Of a stretch of DNA of 64,000 bases, positions 1 through 8,340 are shown piece after piece. Every line of letters starts with the position of its first letter. Within the stretch, counting starts at the first letter, position 1. The notes beneath the pieces are model-generated. The model made no database searches and was not told the origin of the DNA. It was given only the letters and a program-made list of their open reading frames with translations. This DNA is from Fermentibacter sp963718745 [NCBI: Candidatus Fermentibacterota bacterium] (GTDB lineage Bacteria; Fermentibacterota; Fermentibacteria; Fermentibacterales): contig OY970370.1 of the NCBI GenBank assembly GCA_963718745.1, forward strand, positions 2,458,403-2,522,402. Direction: 5' to 3'. Position numbers and translations under genes: made by a program.

Positions 1-567
1 TGCAGGTTCATCACATATGCGGTATGGTGGATCCGTCAGGCCATCCTCCAGGCCCTGGCGGAGCAGTCGAGGATCGTCAGGCTCCCCCTGAACCGCGTCG
101 GCGAACTCTACAAGATGGGGCGGGCCACCAGGGAGCTGGGGCATACCCTCGGGCGCGATCCCACCACGGACGAGATAGCCAGGGAGCTCGATGTCTCCAG
201 GGAGGAGGTCGAGGGGATGATGTCCATCCACAGCACTCATCTCTCGCTCGACAGCCCCGTCTACGAAGGCAGTGACAAGACCTTCCAGGAGATGATCGCA
301 AGCGACAACCAGATCTCGCCGGACGAGGCCGTAGTGCACGAAGCGATGAAGAAGAGCGTCGACACGATGCTCGAGATACTGGACCATCGCGAGAAGACGA
401 TCATCTGCCTCTTCTTCGGCATCGGCACCGACCGGAGGCACACCCTCGCGGAGATAGGCCGTACGATGGGCATCAGCCGCGAGAGGGTACGTCAGCTCAA
501 GAACAGAGCCATAAGCAAGCTGTACGAATCGGCCGACGGAAACACGCTTCTGCTGTTCCTCGGCTGA
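1..567 (+). CDS. rpoD: RNA polymerase sigma-70 (RpoD-type) factor, 3' part
   Basis: The 5' end lies outside the window; 188 codons are visible in frame 1. The visible protein begins inside region 2.3-2.4 with FITYAVWWIRQAI, the part that melts and reads the -10 element, followed by IVRLPLNR and a region 3 helical segment. It ends with region 4.2, a helix-turn-helix (TLAEIGRTMGISRERVRQLK) that binds the -35 element. These segments are typical of group 1/2 (primary or near-primary) sigma factors rather than ECF types. The stop at 565-567 is 23 bases before the next gene. Without the N-terminus I cannot separate the housekeeping RpoD from an RpoS/RpoH-like paralogue; RpoD is the likeliest. Confidence 0.9.
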   Translation, partial: CRFITYAVWWIRQAILQALAEQSRIVRLPLNRVGELYKMGRATRELGHTLGRDPTTDEIARELDVSREEVEGMMSIHSTHLSLDSPVYEGSDKTFQEMIASDNQISPDEAVVHEAMKKSVDTMLEILDHREKTIICLFFGIGTDRRHTLAEIGRTMGISRERVRQLKNRAISKLYESADGNTLLLFLG

Positions 568-590
568 TCTCCGGCAGTCCCGAGGCAGAG

Positions 591-1490
591 ATGCGTCTGG
601 GAACGATTCACTGGGTACCGTGGCGGTCAGGCCGGGGGCGCCCCCTGGTGCTGACGAGATTCAGGCTGCAGCTGGCCGGATTCGCGGTATCACTGTCCAT
701 TTCAGCTCTGATAGCCGCAGCCTTCCTGCTGGGCAGGGAGGCCGGGATGCGGCACAGGCTCACGGGCGCCGGGAGGAACGAGGTCATCCTCCAGGGCGAG
801 ATCTACCAGCTGAGCGAGCGCGTGGACGAACTCACCGCAAGGCTGGTGGACATCGCGGATCGTGAGGAGAGGATCATGCTCGCCGGCGCCGGTCTGAACA
901 TGGACTTCTCCGGCCTGATGCCGCAGGAGGCCGAGCCCGCTGCCGAATCCGACCTTTTCATGTACATCGACGACCTCGACCTGAGGCTCCTGCTCGCCGA
1001 GCGCCTGGCCCGGGCCGAGCTCGAGGCATATGACTCCCTCGCGTCGCATTTCCTCGCCATCACCGAGCAGCTCCGGCGCATTCCTTCCATCTGGCCCGCC
1101 GAGGGCTACTACGTGAGTGATTTCGGCGCAAGGATCGACCCCTTCACTGGAGCGGTGCGCTACCACGAGGGGGTGGACATCGCCGAGAGATCAGGCACCC
1201 CGATCTATGCGCCCGCTGACGGAGTCGTGACCTTCTGCGGCTGGACCTCGGGATACGGGCTGGAAGTCATCGTCCGCCACACTCCGAGGCTCTCGACCCG
1301 CTTCGCCCACTGCTCCTCCGTATGCGTCACCGTCGGCCAGACCGTCCGGCGCGGCGATCTCCTGTCCAGGATGGGGATGACCGGGAGGGCAGTCGGCCCC
1401 CACCTTCACTACGAGGTCCTCCGGGACGGCTCACAGATCGACCCTGACGACTTCATCATACGAACCGGCGCGAGCCAGTCGGTCTTCTAG
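591..1490 (+). CDS. M23-family peptidoglycan endopeptidase, membrane anchored
   Basis: A 299-residue protein with one N-terminal membrane segment (about residues 28-47, LAGFAVSLSISALIAAAFLL), a charged coiled-coil-like stretch (about 60-155) and a C-terminal LytM/M23 domain (about 175-290). Zinc-site motifs are visible: HEGVD (His192, Asp196) and the HLH pair (His271, His273) in GPHLHYEV. M23 enzymes cut peptide cross-links in peptidoglycan; with an intact metal site this copy should be catalytic, acting in the periplasm. The layout resembles MepM/NlpD-like proteins with TM, coiled coil and LytM. The stop overlaps the next gene's GTG by one base, suggesting co-translation. Confidence 0.88.
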   Translation: MRLGTIHWVPWRSGRGRPLVLTRFRLQLAGFAVSLSISALIAAAFLLGREAGMRHRLTGAGRNEVILQGEIYQLSERVDELTARLVDIADREERIMLAGAGLNMDFSGLMPQEAEPAAESDLFMYIDDLDLRLLLAERLARAELEAYDSLASHFLAITEQLRRIPSIWPAEGYYVSDFGARIDPFTGAVRYHEGVDIAERSGTPIYAPADGVVTFCGWTSGYGLEVIVRHTPRLSTRFAHCSSVCVTVGQTVRRGDLLSRMGMTGRAVGPHLHYEVLRDGSQIDPDDFIIRTGASQSVF

Positions 1491-2272
1491 TGACGAGCAG
1501 CGGCTTCGACGCCGGCCTCTGGGATGGATACGCACCATTCTTCGACGCGGAGGAGGGCACGGTCTTCCCGGTCGACTCCCGCGAGCTGCGTTTCTACGAG
1601 CTGATGAGGAAGCGCATCAGGGGAAGGGCTCTCGAGATCGGCGCGGGTTGCGGGAGGCTGGCGGCATCGCTTTTCGCGGGCGACCTCACTGCTGCCCTGG
1701 AGCCGTCCGCCGGCATGCTCGCCAGATGGAAACCCGGGGATCGGGCGCTGGCAGCCCGCGTCAGAGCTCTCGGACAGGACATGCCCTTCAGGGACGGCAG
1801 CTTCGGACTGGTCGCCTTCCCGTACAACGGACTCCACTGCCTCCTGGATCCGGAAGACAGGGTGGCGCTCCTCAGGGAGTCCGGGAGGGTCCTCGAACCT
1901 GGAGGCAGGCTGATCCTCGAGACCTGCACGCTCTTCCATACTCGTCCCGAGGTCTCGGATGCCGAGAGGTACGACTACCACGACGGCGGTACCCGGCTCA
2001 GGCTCGTGGAGTCCGTGAGGATGGACCGCGAGCGTGGATCGGTGCTCTTCGACATGACATACCATTCAGGCAGGAGCCGGTCCGACCTGCTGCTCGAACT
2101 CGCACTCATCCCGCAGGATCTGCTTCTCTCCGAGATCGACCGTGCGGGGCTTGCAGTGACCGACACATGGGGCGGTTACGATCTCTCTCCCTTCCTCCCG
2201 GATGAATCCCCCAGGATGCTGACGATCGCATCCAGAAAGGACGCGGGATGTCCCTCCTCCTCTCCGCGCTGA
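1490..2272 (+). CDS. Class I SAM-dependent methyltransferase
   Basis: A 260-residue protein starting at GTG, sharing one base with the preceding stop. The Rossmann SAM-binding motif I is LEIGAGCGRL (about residues 49-57), followed by an acidic residue at the end of strand 2 (ALEPSAGML) and a motif IV-like VAFPYNGLHCLL. The order matches Methyltransf_11/25-type enzymes. Nothing in the sequence fixes the substrate. The 3' end overlaps the tricorn-like gene by 25 bases, so the two are likely translated from one message. Confidence 0.8.
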   Translation: MTSSGFDAGLWDGYAPFFDAEEGTVFPVDSRELRFYELMRKRIRGRALEIGAGCGRLAASLFAGDLTAALEPSAGMLARWKPGDRALAARVRALGQDMPFRDGSFGLVAFPYNGLHCLLDPEDRVALLRESGRVLEPGGRLILETCTLFHTRPEVSDAERYDYHDGGTRLRLVESVRMDRERGSVLFDMTYHSGRSRSDLLLELALIPQDLLLSEIDRAGLAVTDTWGGYDLSPFLPDESPRMLTIASRKDAGCPSSSPR

Positions 2273-5271
2273 TACTGGCGGTAACCGATCCCAGGACGCC
2301 CTCCATCTCCCCGGACGGGCTGGAAACTGTTTTCAGCTACAGAGGCGACCTCTGGACAGTCCCGTCCTCCGGAGGGACCATGAGGTGCCTGACCCCCTCC
2401 GCCTCTTACGAGAGCCTGCCCTGCCATTCGCCGGACGGCTCGCTTCTGGCTTTCACGAGCGACAGGACCGGCGGCGGGGACGTCTACGTGATGCCCTCGG
2501 GTGGCGGTGAGGCGGGCAGGCTGACCTGGCATGGAGGCTTCGACGCCATGGAGGGGTGGTCCGCCTCGGGCGACAGCGTCTATTTCATCACGAGCCGCGA
2601 GGGCGGGGACAACTGGGTCTACTCGGTCCCTGTCACTGGCGGGACCCCCGTTCCCCTCGTGAGGGCCGTCACAGACAACCTCGCCCGGACCCCGGGCGGC
2701 CTGGCGGTCGAAAGGGGTTTCACCCCCTGGTGGCGGCGCCATTACGAGGGCTCGGGCTCCAGGGACGTCTGGCTCCTGTCCGGCGACGGATCATGGTCCC
2801 CGATGCTGTCCAGCGTGCAGGACGAGAGGTGGCCGATGTGGAGTTCCTCCGCCGGTGGCCTGCTCTTCGTCCGTGAGGACTCTTCCGGAAACGCGAACCT
2901 CCACCTCCTCTCCAGCGACGGATCCATAAGGCAGCTCACGAGGTTCGACGCGGACATCACCTTCCCGTCCGTCTCGGGCGACGGGTCGGTCGTCTGCTTC
3001 GAATTCCGCGGCGGCCTCTCGACCGTTTCGGCCCCGGACTGGGTGCGCGTCGAGGTACCCCTGGACTGCGCGGCGGATCTGCCCTTCCCGGTGGAGGAGC
3101 AGGGCTACGCCGGACCTTTCCTGGAGAGCTTCGACCTGCTTTCCGATTCGGGAACCATTGCGATGGCATCGACGGGGGAGATCTTCTGCGGAGATCTGTC
3201 CGATGGCGAGATAGTGGACGTCAGGCGCCTGACCGACACGCCGGGCAGGGAGGGTTCGCCCGCCTGGAGCCCGGACGGGACCATGCTCGCCTTCACCAGG
3301 GAGTGGGAGGGCCGGTCGGAGCTCGTGCTTGCGGGACCGGTGCTGTCCGAGAGCGTCTTCACAGGGACGGGGCCCGTTCCCTCGAGGGTCCTGCCGACAT
3401 CTGGAAGCACCGCATCGAACCCCTCATGGTCGCCATCGGGCGACATGATAGCCTATCTGGACTCCGAAGCATCCCTCCGGGTGATCGAGCCCTCCTCCGG
3501 ACGCGACTGGTCCGTCTCTGCCGAATCCGGCCTCATCCACCTCGCCTGGTCGCCGGACGGGTCGTGGCTCGCCTTCAGCGTCCCCGTCCTGGGCCACCTC
3601 GAGGACGTATTCGTGGTGCCCGCCGGAGGCGGTACCGCAGTCAACGTCAGCAGGCACTCCAACGACGACTTCCAGCCGTTCTGGAGCTCCGACGGGCGAA
3701 GGCTCGTCTATGCAAGCCGGACCGACGGAGGCAGCTACTCGATAAGACAGCTGTGGCTGACCAGGGCGGATTTCGAGGAAAGCCCGGAACGCCGGGAGGA
3801 ACTCATCGATATCCCGGTCTCTTCAGTGGTTGTCGAGACCGACGGCATCATGCGCAGGACCGAGACCCTCTGCACCGTGACAGGGTACTACGATTTCTAC
3901 GGCGCCTCTCCCGACGGGCGGTGGTTCGCATTCAGAGCATACGACCCCGAAGGAGGCTCCGACCTCTGGGTGGTCGACTGGACCGGCGAAGAGCTCGACC
4001 GGCTGACTTTCAGCGGGTCTGCTCCCTGGGAGATCCGCATCACTCCGGGAAACAACGTCTACTACATCGGCCTGGGGGGATCCCTCCAGACCATAGCCGT
4101 GACCGGCGGTCCGGAGAGCTTCCTGGGCTGGCGCGAGAGGACCTCCTGGTCCGTCCGCGACGTCCAGAGGCAGAAGTTCGACGAATGCTGGAGGCTCCTC
4201 AGGGACGGCTTCTATGACAGCGAGATGCACGGGGTGGACTGGGACCTCATGAGGGAGACCTACCGCGAGAGGGCGGCCTCCTGTCTGCTGAACACCGATT
4301 TCAACGACGTGGTGAACAGGATGCTGGGCGAGCTCTCGGCATCCCACCTGGGCATCTACGGCCCCTGGGAATGGGGCGGACCGATGGAGACCGGCGAGAT
4401 CGGGATCATCCCGGACCCCTCCTGGGAAGGGGATGGGATCAGGATAGACAGCATCATCCCGTGGAGCCCCGCGGACGTCGAGCCTGCGGATCTCCTCCCG
4501 GGCGACGTGATACTGAGCATCGACGGAGTCCTGACGGGGCGTCGGGACAATCTGTACATGCCCCTTTCCGGCACGGTGGGCGAGGAGATCCTGATCGAGT
4601 ACCGCAGGGGCGGCGAAACCGCGCTCGCGACAGTCGAGCCGGTCTCCGGCTGGGAGATGGCCGACCTTGCGTACGAAGCATGGATCGAGAGGAACAGGAG
4701 GCTGGTCGACAGCCTCTCCGGCGGCAGGATCGGCTACCTGCACATTCCCTCGATGAACGAGTCCTCCGTGGACAGGTTCGTCGCCGACCTCTACTCCGAG
4801 GGGCTTTCCCGCGACGGGATGGTGATCGACGTCCGCGGGAACGGCGGCGGGAGCACGCACGACGAGATCATCCGCAGGCTGGCTCGACCCGACTATCTGG
4901 TCACCAGGACGAGGAACGGTACTGAATCGCTGCAGCCCCTCGGGGTCTGGCAGGAGCCCCTCGTCCTGCTCATCAACGAGAGGTGCTTCTCGGATGCCGA
5001 GATCTTCCCGGCAGGGTGGAAGGAGATGGGGCTCGGTCCGGTCGTTGGCGCACCCACCTTCGGAGGCGTGATAGGGACACACGACGTAGACCTCGTCGAC
5101 GGTACGGGCTTCAGGATCCCCTCCGACGGATGGTTCACCCTCCTCGGTCAGAACCTCGAGAACAACGGCGTCGTCCCGGACATCTTCGTGACCGAGCTAC
5201 CGGGCGACTTCGCGCTCGGACTGGACAGACAGCTCGAAACGGCGGTCCGCGCCGTCATGGAAAGGCTTTGA
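2248..5271 (+). CDS. Tricorn-like protease (beta-propeller, PDZ, S41 domain)
   Basis: A 1007-residue protein with a short hydrophobic N-terminus (MSLLLSALILAV) that may be an export signal. Repeated TolB/WD-like blades carry SPDG and SGDG motifs through about residue 640 (for example SPDGSLLAFTSD, SPDGTMLAFTRE), fitting two propellers. A helical core follows, then a PDZ domain (about 715-805, LLPGDVILSIDGV) and a C-terminal S41 domain (YLHIPSMNESS, VIDVRGNGGG). The candidate nucleophile is Ser915 in ERCFSDAEIF. Tricorn homologues degrade peptides of 6-12 residues; bacterial versions are cytoplasmic or periplasmic. The length matches the family (about 1000-1100). Confidence 0.88.
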   Translation: MSLLLSALILAVTDPRTPSISPDGLETVFSYRGDLWTVPSSGGTMRCLTPSASYESLPCHSPDGSLLAFTSDRTGGGDVYVMPSGGGEAGRLTWHGGFDAMEGWSASGDSVYFITSREGGDNWVYSVPVTGGTPVPLVRAVTDNLARTPGGLAVERGFTPWWRRHYEGSGSRDVWLLSGDGSWSPMLSSVQDERWPMWSSSAGGLLFVREDSSGNANLHLLSSDGSIRQLTRFDADITFPSVSGDGSVVCFEFRGGLSTVSAPDWVRVEVPLDCAADLPFPVEEQGYAGPFLESFDLLSDSGTIAMASTGEIFCGDLSDGEIVDVRRLTDTPGREGSPAWSPDGTMLAFTREWEGRSELVLAGPVLSESVFTGTGPVPSRVLPTSGSTASNPSWSPSGDMIAYLDSEASLRVIEPSSGRDWSVSAESGLIHLAWSPDGSWLAFSVPVLGHLEDVFVVPAGGGTAVNVSRHSNDDFQPFWSSDGRRLVYASRTDGGSYSIRQLWLTRADFEESPERREELIDIPVSSVVVETDGIMRRTETLCTVTGYYDFYGASPDGRWFAFRAYDPEGGSDLWVVDWTGEELDRLTFSGSAPWEIRITPGNNVYYIGLGGSLQTIAVTGGPESFLGWRERTSWSVRDVQRQKFDECWRLLRDGFYDSEMHGVDWDLMRETYRERAASCLLNTDFNDVVNRMLGELSASHLGIYGPWEWGGPMETGEIGIIPDPSWEGDGIRIDSIIPWSPADVEPADLLPGDVILSIDGVLTGRRDNLYMPLSGTVGEEILIEYRRGGETALATVEPVSGWEMADLAYEAWIERNRRLVDSLSGGRIGYLHIPSMNESSVDRFVADLYSEGLSRDGMVIDVRGNGGGSTHDEIIRRLARPDYLVTRTRNGTESLQPLGVWQEPLVLLINERCFSDAEIFPAGWKEMGLGPVVGAPTFGGVIGTHDVDLVDGTGFRIPSDGWFTLLGQNLENNGVVPDIFVTELPGDFALGLDRQLETAVRAVMERL

Positions 5272-5345
5272 AGTGCCCGGTCCGTCCCGGAAACCTATGT
5301 TAACAACCGCAGCGGAATGTCTGCACCCGTAAGGAAGGCGAGGAG

Positions 5346-6548
5346 ATGAGACGCACGATCCTTGTGATGCCCGGCGACGGCATCGGAGTCCCTGTGATGA
5401 AGGAAGCCCTGAAGGTACTGGACGCGTCGGGCTTCGAGGCCGATTACGTACACGGCGACATCGGCTGGGAGTTCTGGAAGAGCGAGGGCAACGCGCTCCC
5501 GGACAGGACGGTCAGACTGCTCGAACAGCACGGCACGGCCCTGTTCGGTGCGATAACATCCAAGCCCAAGTCCGCCGCCGATGCGGAACTCGACCCGTCC
5601 CTCAGGGACAAGGGCTTCACATACTACAGTCCCATCGTGACCATGAGGCAGCACTTCGGGCTGGACATCTGCAAGCGCCCCTGCCGCTCGTTCATCGGGA
5701 ACCCGCTCAATTTCGTCCGCAGAGGCCGCGGAGGAACGATAGAGGAACCCGCCATCGACACGATGATCTTCAGACAGAACACGGAAGGCCTCTATGGCGG
5801 CGTGGAGTGGACCAATCCGCCGGACCAGGTCTACGATGCGCTGATGACCCACCCCAAGTTCAAGTCGAACTTCTCCTGGTGCCCCCGGCCGGAGCTTGCC
5901 GTCTCCACACGCATCTTCACAAGGAAATTCACCTCGCGGATAGTGCGCGAGGCGTTCGAATACGCGAAGAACCGCGGCCTGGAGACCCTCTACGTCTGCG
6001 AGAAGCCCAACGTGATACGCGAGACCTCGGGCATGATGCTCAAGGTCGCCCAGGACATGTCGAAGAGCGACTATCCGGGTATCCGGGTCTCTGATGTCAA
6101 CATCGACGCCATGATGATGTGGCTGACCAAGAATCCCGAGGACTACAGAGTGATCGTGTCCGGCAACATGTTCGGCGACATCGTCTCCGACGGGTTCGCC
6201 GGCCTGATCGGCGGTCTCGGCTTCGCCTGCAGCGCCAATATCGGCGAGAAGGTCGCGGTATTCGAACCAACGCACGGTTCCGCCCCCAAGTATGCCGGCT
6301 ACGACGTCTCGATAGTAAACCCGATAGCGATGATCCTCTCGGCGTGCATGATGCTCGAGCACATCGGAGACGCCGCCAGGGCGGCCAGGATAGCCGATGC
6401 CGTAAAGCTCGTCGTCTCCGAGGGAAGGGTGAAGACCTACGACATGCTCAAGCTGCGCGGCTCCCCGGATGTCCTCGGTCAGGGTGCGGCCGGCACGTCG
6501 GAGATGGGCGACGCCGTAGTCGAGGCCCTGGGGAGGATCGGCAGGTGA
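5346..6548 (+). CDS. Isocitrate/isopropylmalate-family dehydrogenase
   Basis: A 400-residue beta-decarboxylating dehydrogenase. It shows the N-terminal PGDGIG motif, the substrate-site region SPIVTMRQHFGLD, RQNTEG, the metal-binding acidic motif GDIVSDGFAGLIGGLG and the cofactor-loop motif FEPTHGSAPKYAG. The HGSAPKYAG form resembles NAD(P)-isocitrate dehydrogenase more than isopropylmalate dehydrogenase, so oxidation of isocitrate to 2-oxoglutarate is most likely; homoisocitrate or tartrate-type substrates cannot be excluded. There is a good ribosome site (aaggcgaggag). The stop overlaps the following gene by four bases (GTGA). No leu or lys biosynthesis genes lie nearby. Confidence 0.85.
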   Translation: MRRTILVMPGDGIGVPVMKEALKVLDASGFEADYVHGDIGWEFWKSEGNALPDRTVRLLEQHGTALFGAITSKPKSAADAELDPSLRDKGFTYYSPIVTMRQHFGLDICKRPCRSFIGNPLNFVRRGRGGTIEEPAIDTMIFRQNTEGLYGGVEWTNPPDQVYDALMTHPKFKSNFSWCPRPELAVSTRIFTRKFTSRIVREAFEYAKNRGLETLYVCEKPNVIRETSGMMLKVAQDMSKSDYPGIRVSDVNIDAMMMWLTKNPEDYRVIVSGNMFGDIVSDGFAGLIGGLGFACSANIGEKVAVFEPTHGSAPKYAGYDVSIVNPIAMILSACMMLEHIGDAARAARIADAVKLVVSEGRVKTYDMLKLRGSPDVLGQGAAGTSEMGDAVVEALGRIGR

Positions 6549-7105
6549 GGAATACAGTCGAGGAGCTCTTCCGCGCCCAGCTGGGGAGGATATCCGATCC
6601 GGCGCTCAGGGCGATGGTGGTGGACGTGTGGGTGGATGCCGCGACAGGAGGCGGATGGAAGCCGTCCGATCTCGAGCTGATACCCTTCACTCTGTTGGCC
6701 GACAGCCACGGCATCAACCTGATCCAGCACACCCGCGGAGTGACCGAGGGCGCGGTCGCCCTGGCGGAAGCTATCAGGGCCGCCATGCCGCTGCCCTATG
6801 CGATCAACATGGACTGGCTCGTCGCGGGCGGACTGCTGCACGATGTCGGGAAGCTGCTGGAGTACGAGAGGGTGGATGGTGCGATAAGGAAGAGCCGCAA
6901 CGGCGCCTGCCTCCGTCACCCCGTCTCCGGCTCGATAGCCGCTGGGAAGGCCGGCCTTCCTCCTGAGATAATCAACATGATCGCATGCCACGCGAAGGAG
7001 GGGGAAGGCGCGCCCAAGAGGATAGAAACGGTCCTCATACACCAGGCCGACTTCGCCACCTTCGATCCGCTCCAGATGATGGACAAGGGGTTGCTGATCC
7101 TCTGA
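6545..7105 (+). CDS. HD-domain metal-dependent phosphohydrolase
   Basis: A 186-residue protein whose GTG start overlaps the dehydrogenase stop. The HD-superfamily signature is visible in order: an upstream His (NLIQHTRGV), the HD pair in GGLLHDVGKLLEY, a further His in CLRHPVSG, His in IACHAKEG, and a late Asp in HQADFATFD. These residues normally bind one or two metals and hydrolyse phosphate esters of nucleotides or related molecules. It resembles small stand-alone HD hydrolases rather than HD-GYP or RelA/SpoT. The substrate is not predictable. A GC-rich hairpin at 7159-7178 probably ends this transcript. Confidence 0.8.
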   Translation: MRNTVEELFRAQLGRISDPALRAMVVDVWVDAATGGGWKPSDLELIPFTLLADSHGINLIQHTRGVTEGAVALAEAIRAAMPLPYAINMDWLVAGGLLHDVGKLLEYERVDGAIRKSRNGACLRHPVSGSIAAGKAGLPPEIINMIACHAKEGEGAPKRIETVLIHQADFATFDPLQMMDKGLLIL

Positions 7106-7158
7106 CAGGCATCCGGTGTCCGGAGAACCGGCCGGAAAACCGACAGCACGGGAACGGA

Positions 7159-7178
7159 GGGGCGGGGAAACCCGCCCC
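7159..7178 (+). terminator. GC-rich hairpin after the HD hydrolase gene
   Basis: A perfect 8-bp stem (GGGGCGGG with CCCGCCCC) closes a GAAA tetraloop, followed by only a weak T-containing tail (ttgccatt). It lies 53 bases after the HD gene stop. The poor U-tract leaves intrinsic termination uncertain. Confidence 0.5.
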
Positions 7179-7276
7179 TTGCCATTCCGTCGCATTCGCC
7201 CGGGTGTCTCGAGGCAAGTGCTGCCGGTGGGTTCGATGTGCCGGGAGAAGAGGGCGGACAGGAGGAGGAGCGGAGA

Positions 7277-8185
7277 TCAAGGACTCTTTTCGCCATTTCC
7301 GGGAACCGGATGATCGGCTCCGCTTCTGGTCGAGACCTTCCGTCCTTCTCCGCGGACGCCCTGTACCGGATGCCGGACGCCGACTGCTTCGATCCGTCTG
7401 AGTGCGTTGATCACTGCAGCGGGAGTCACTCCGAAGGTTCTGGCGATCTCCGAGTAGTTCATGCCCCACCGGTCGCGGCATGCACGGAACGCGGCATGCC
7501 TGAGAGCCTGCTGCTCACGGCCCCTGGGGTTCACGAGCCTCGAGCGGTGGACCTTGAACTCCCTGGCGAGGATCGCCGCCGGGTCCGCCGGGAGCAGTCT
7601 CTCCGCGGGAGCAGGGGATGCGGCGGGCGCAACGAGGAGGAATCTCTGCCAGTCGGGTTCCGGTTCGCCCTGTCCGGGCTCCAGTCCGGCACCCCCCGTC
7701 AGCCCGGAGAGGGAGGGGTCCGCCTTCAGCTCGTCCCTCCTCGAGGATTTCGGTCGCCTCAGACTGGACCAGTTCCAGGCATCGGCGAAGAGAACGGCGC
7801 CTTCCCTGGCCGGGAGCGAATGCAGGAAGCGGATGACCGCCGGCAGCTCGGTACGGTCCGTGAAGACCCGGCTGTGGTATCTCTCGCCGCCATAGAGGCC
7901 CGTCCCGGTACCCCTGACATCCTCCCTCGTGCGGGAGTACCTGCCCAGCAGGAGCCTCATGAACCTCTTCACATCGGACCCGTCGCCGCAGAGGAGGAGA
8001 TGGGCGGACGCGGGCAGCAGGCACCATGCCAGCAGCCTGACGCCTGTTTCCGGGAGCAGCGGGGACGCGATCCGCGAGAATGACGCATAGTCGGTGTCCT
8101 CCCGGAAGAGCAGGAGACCCCTCCCGGACCTGGCCGAGACGAGGTAGAAGCCGCCGTCTATCGACACTCTTGCTTTTCTCGGCAT
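7277..8185 (-). CDS. RAYT-like (Y1/IS200-type) transposase homologue with degraded active site, plus DnaA-C-like HTH
   Basis: A 302-residue protein on the minus strand with the fold landmarks of REP-associated tyrosine transposases: an N-terminal strand (GGFYLVSARSGRG), the segment before the HUH site (LLAWCLLPAS), GGERYHSRVF and AWNWSSLRR. The catalytic signature is missing. The usual NHxHLL motif reads SAHLLL (Ser60-Ala61-His62), and the tyrosine motif YIHxNP reads FLHSLP (Phe120). Both the metal-binding His and the nucleophilic Tyr are therefore replaced. The C-terminal half carries a helix-turn-helix like the DnaA C-terminal domain (YSEIARTFGVTPAAVINALR). It stands alone, with no inverted repeats I could see. 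A domesticated DNA-binding protein is more likely than an active transposase. Confidence 0.75.
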   Translation of the reverse strand: MPRKARVSIDGGFYLVSARSGRGLLLFREDTDYASFSRIASPLLPETGVRLLAWCLLPASAHLLLCGDGSDVKRFMRLLLGRYSRTREDVRGTGTGLYGGERYHSRVFTDRTELPAVIRFLHSLPAREGAVLFADAWNWSSLRRPKSSRRDELKADPSLSGLTGGAGLEPGQGEPEPDWQRFLLVAPAASPAPAERLLPADPAAILAREFKVHRSRLVNPRGREQQALRHAAFRACRDRWGMNYSEIARTFGVTPAAVINALRRIEAVGVRHPVQGVRGEGRKVSTRSGADHPVPGNGEKSP

Positions 8186-8257
8186 CGCCCTCCAGTCGGA
8201 TTGAATATCCCGGGCTCGGAGTCGGAAAACAACACCGCAGGATCATCTTCGCAAATG

Positions 8258-8286
8258 TTGACCCGCTGTCCCGGGAACTCTATAAA
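8258..8286 (+). promoter_or_regulatory. Sigma-70 promoter of the C25 peptidase gene
   Basis: TTGACC, a 17-base spacer and TATAAA form a near-consensus vegetative promoter. Transcription would start near 8293, giving a leader of about 48 bases that carries the ribosome site aaagaggagg before the GTG at 8341. Confidence 0.75.
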
Positions 8287-8340
8287 ACATTCTGCATTTT
8301 CCTACCAGTGATGTCCTGAATAGTCAAAGAGGAGGTCGCA

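Noticed and set aside
7159-7178. Palindrome near the RAYT gene as a REP element
   Set aside because: A single short hairpin with no second copy seen nearby; a transcription terminator is the simpler reading.
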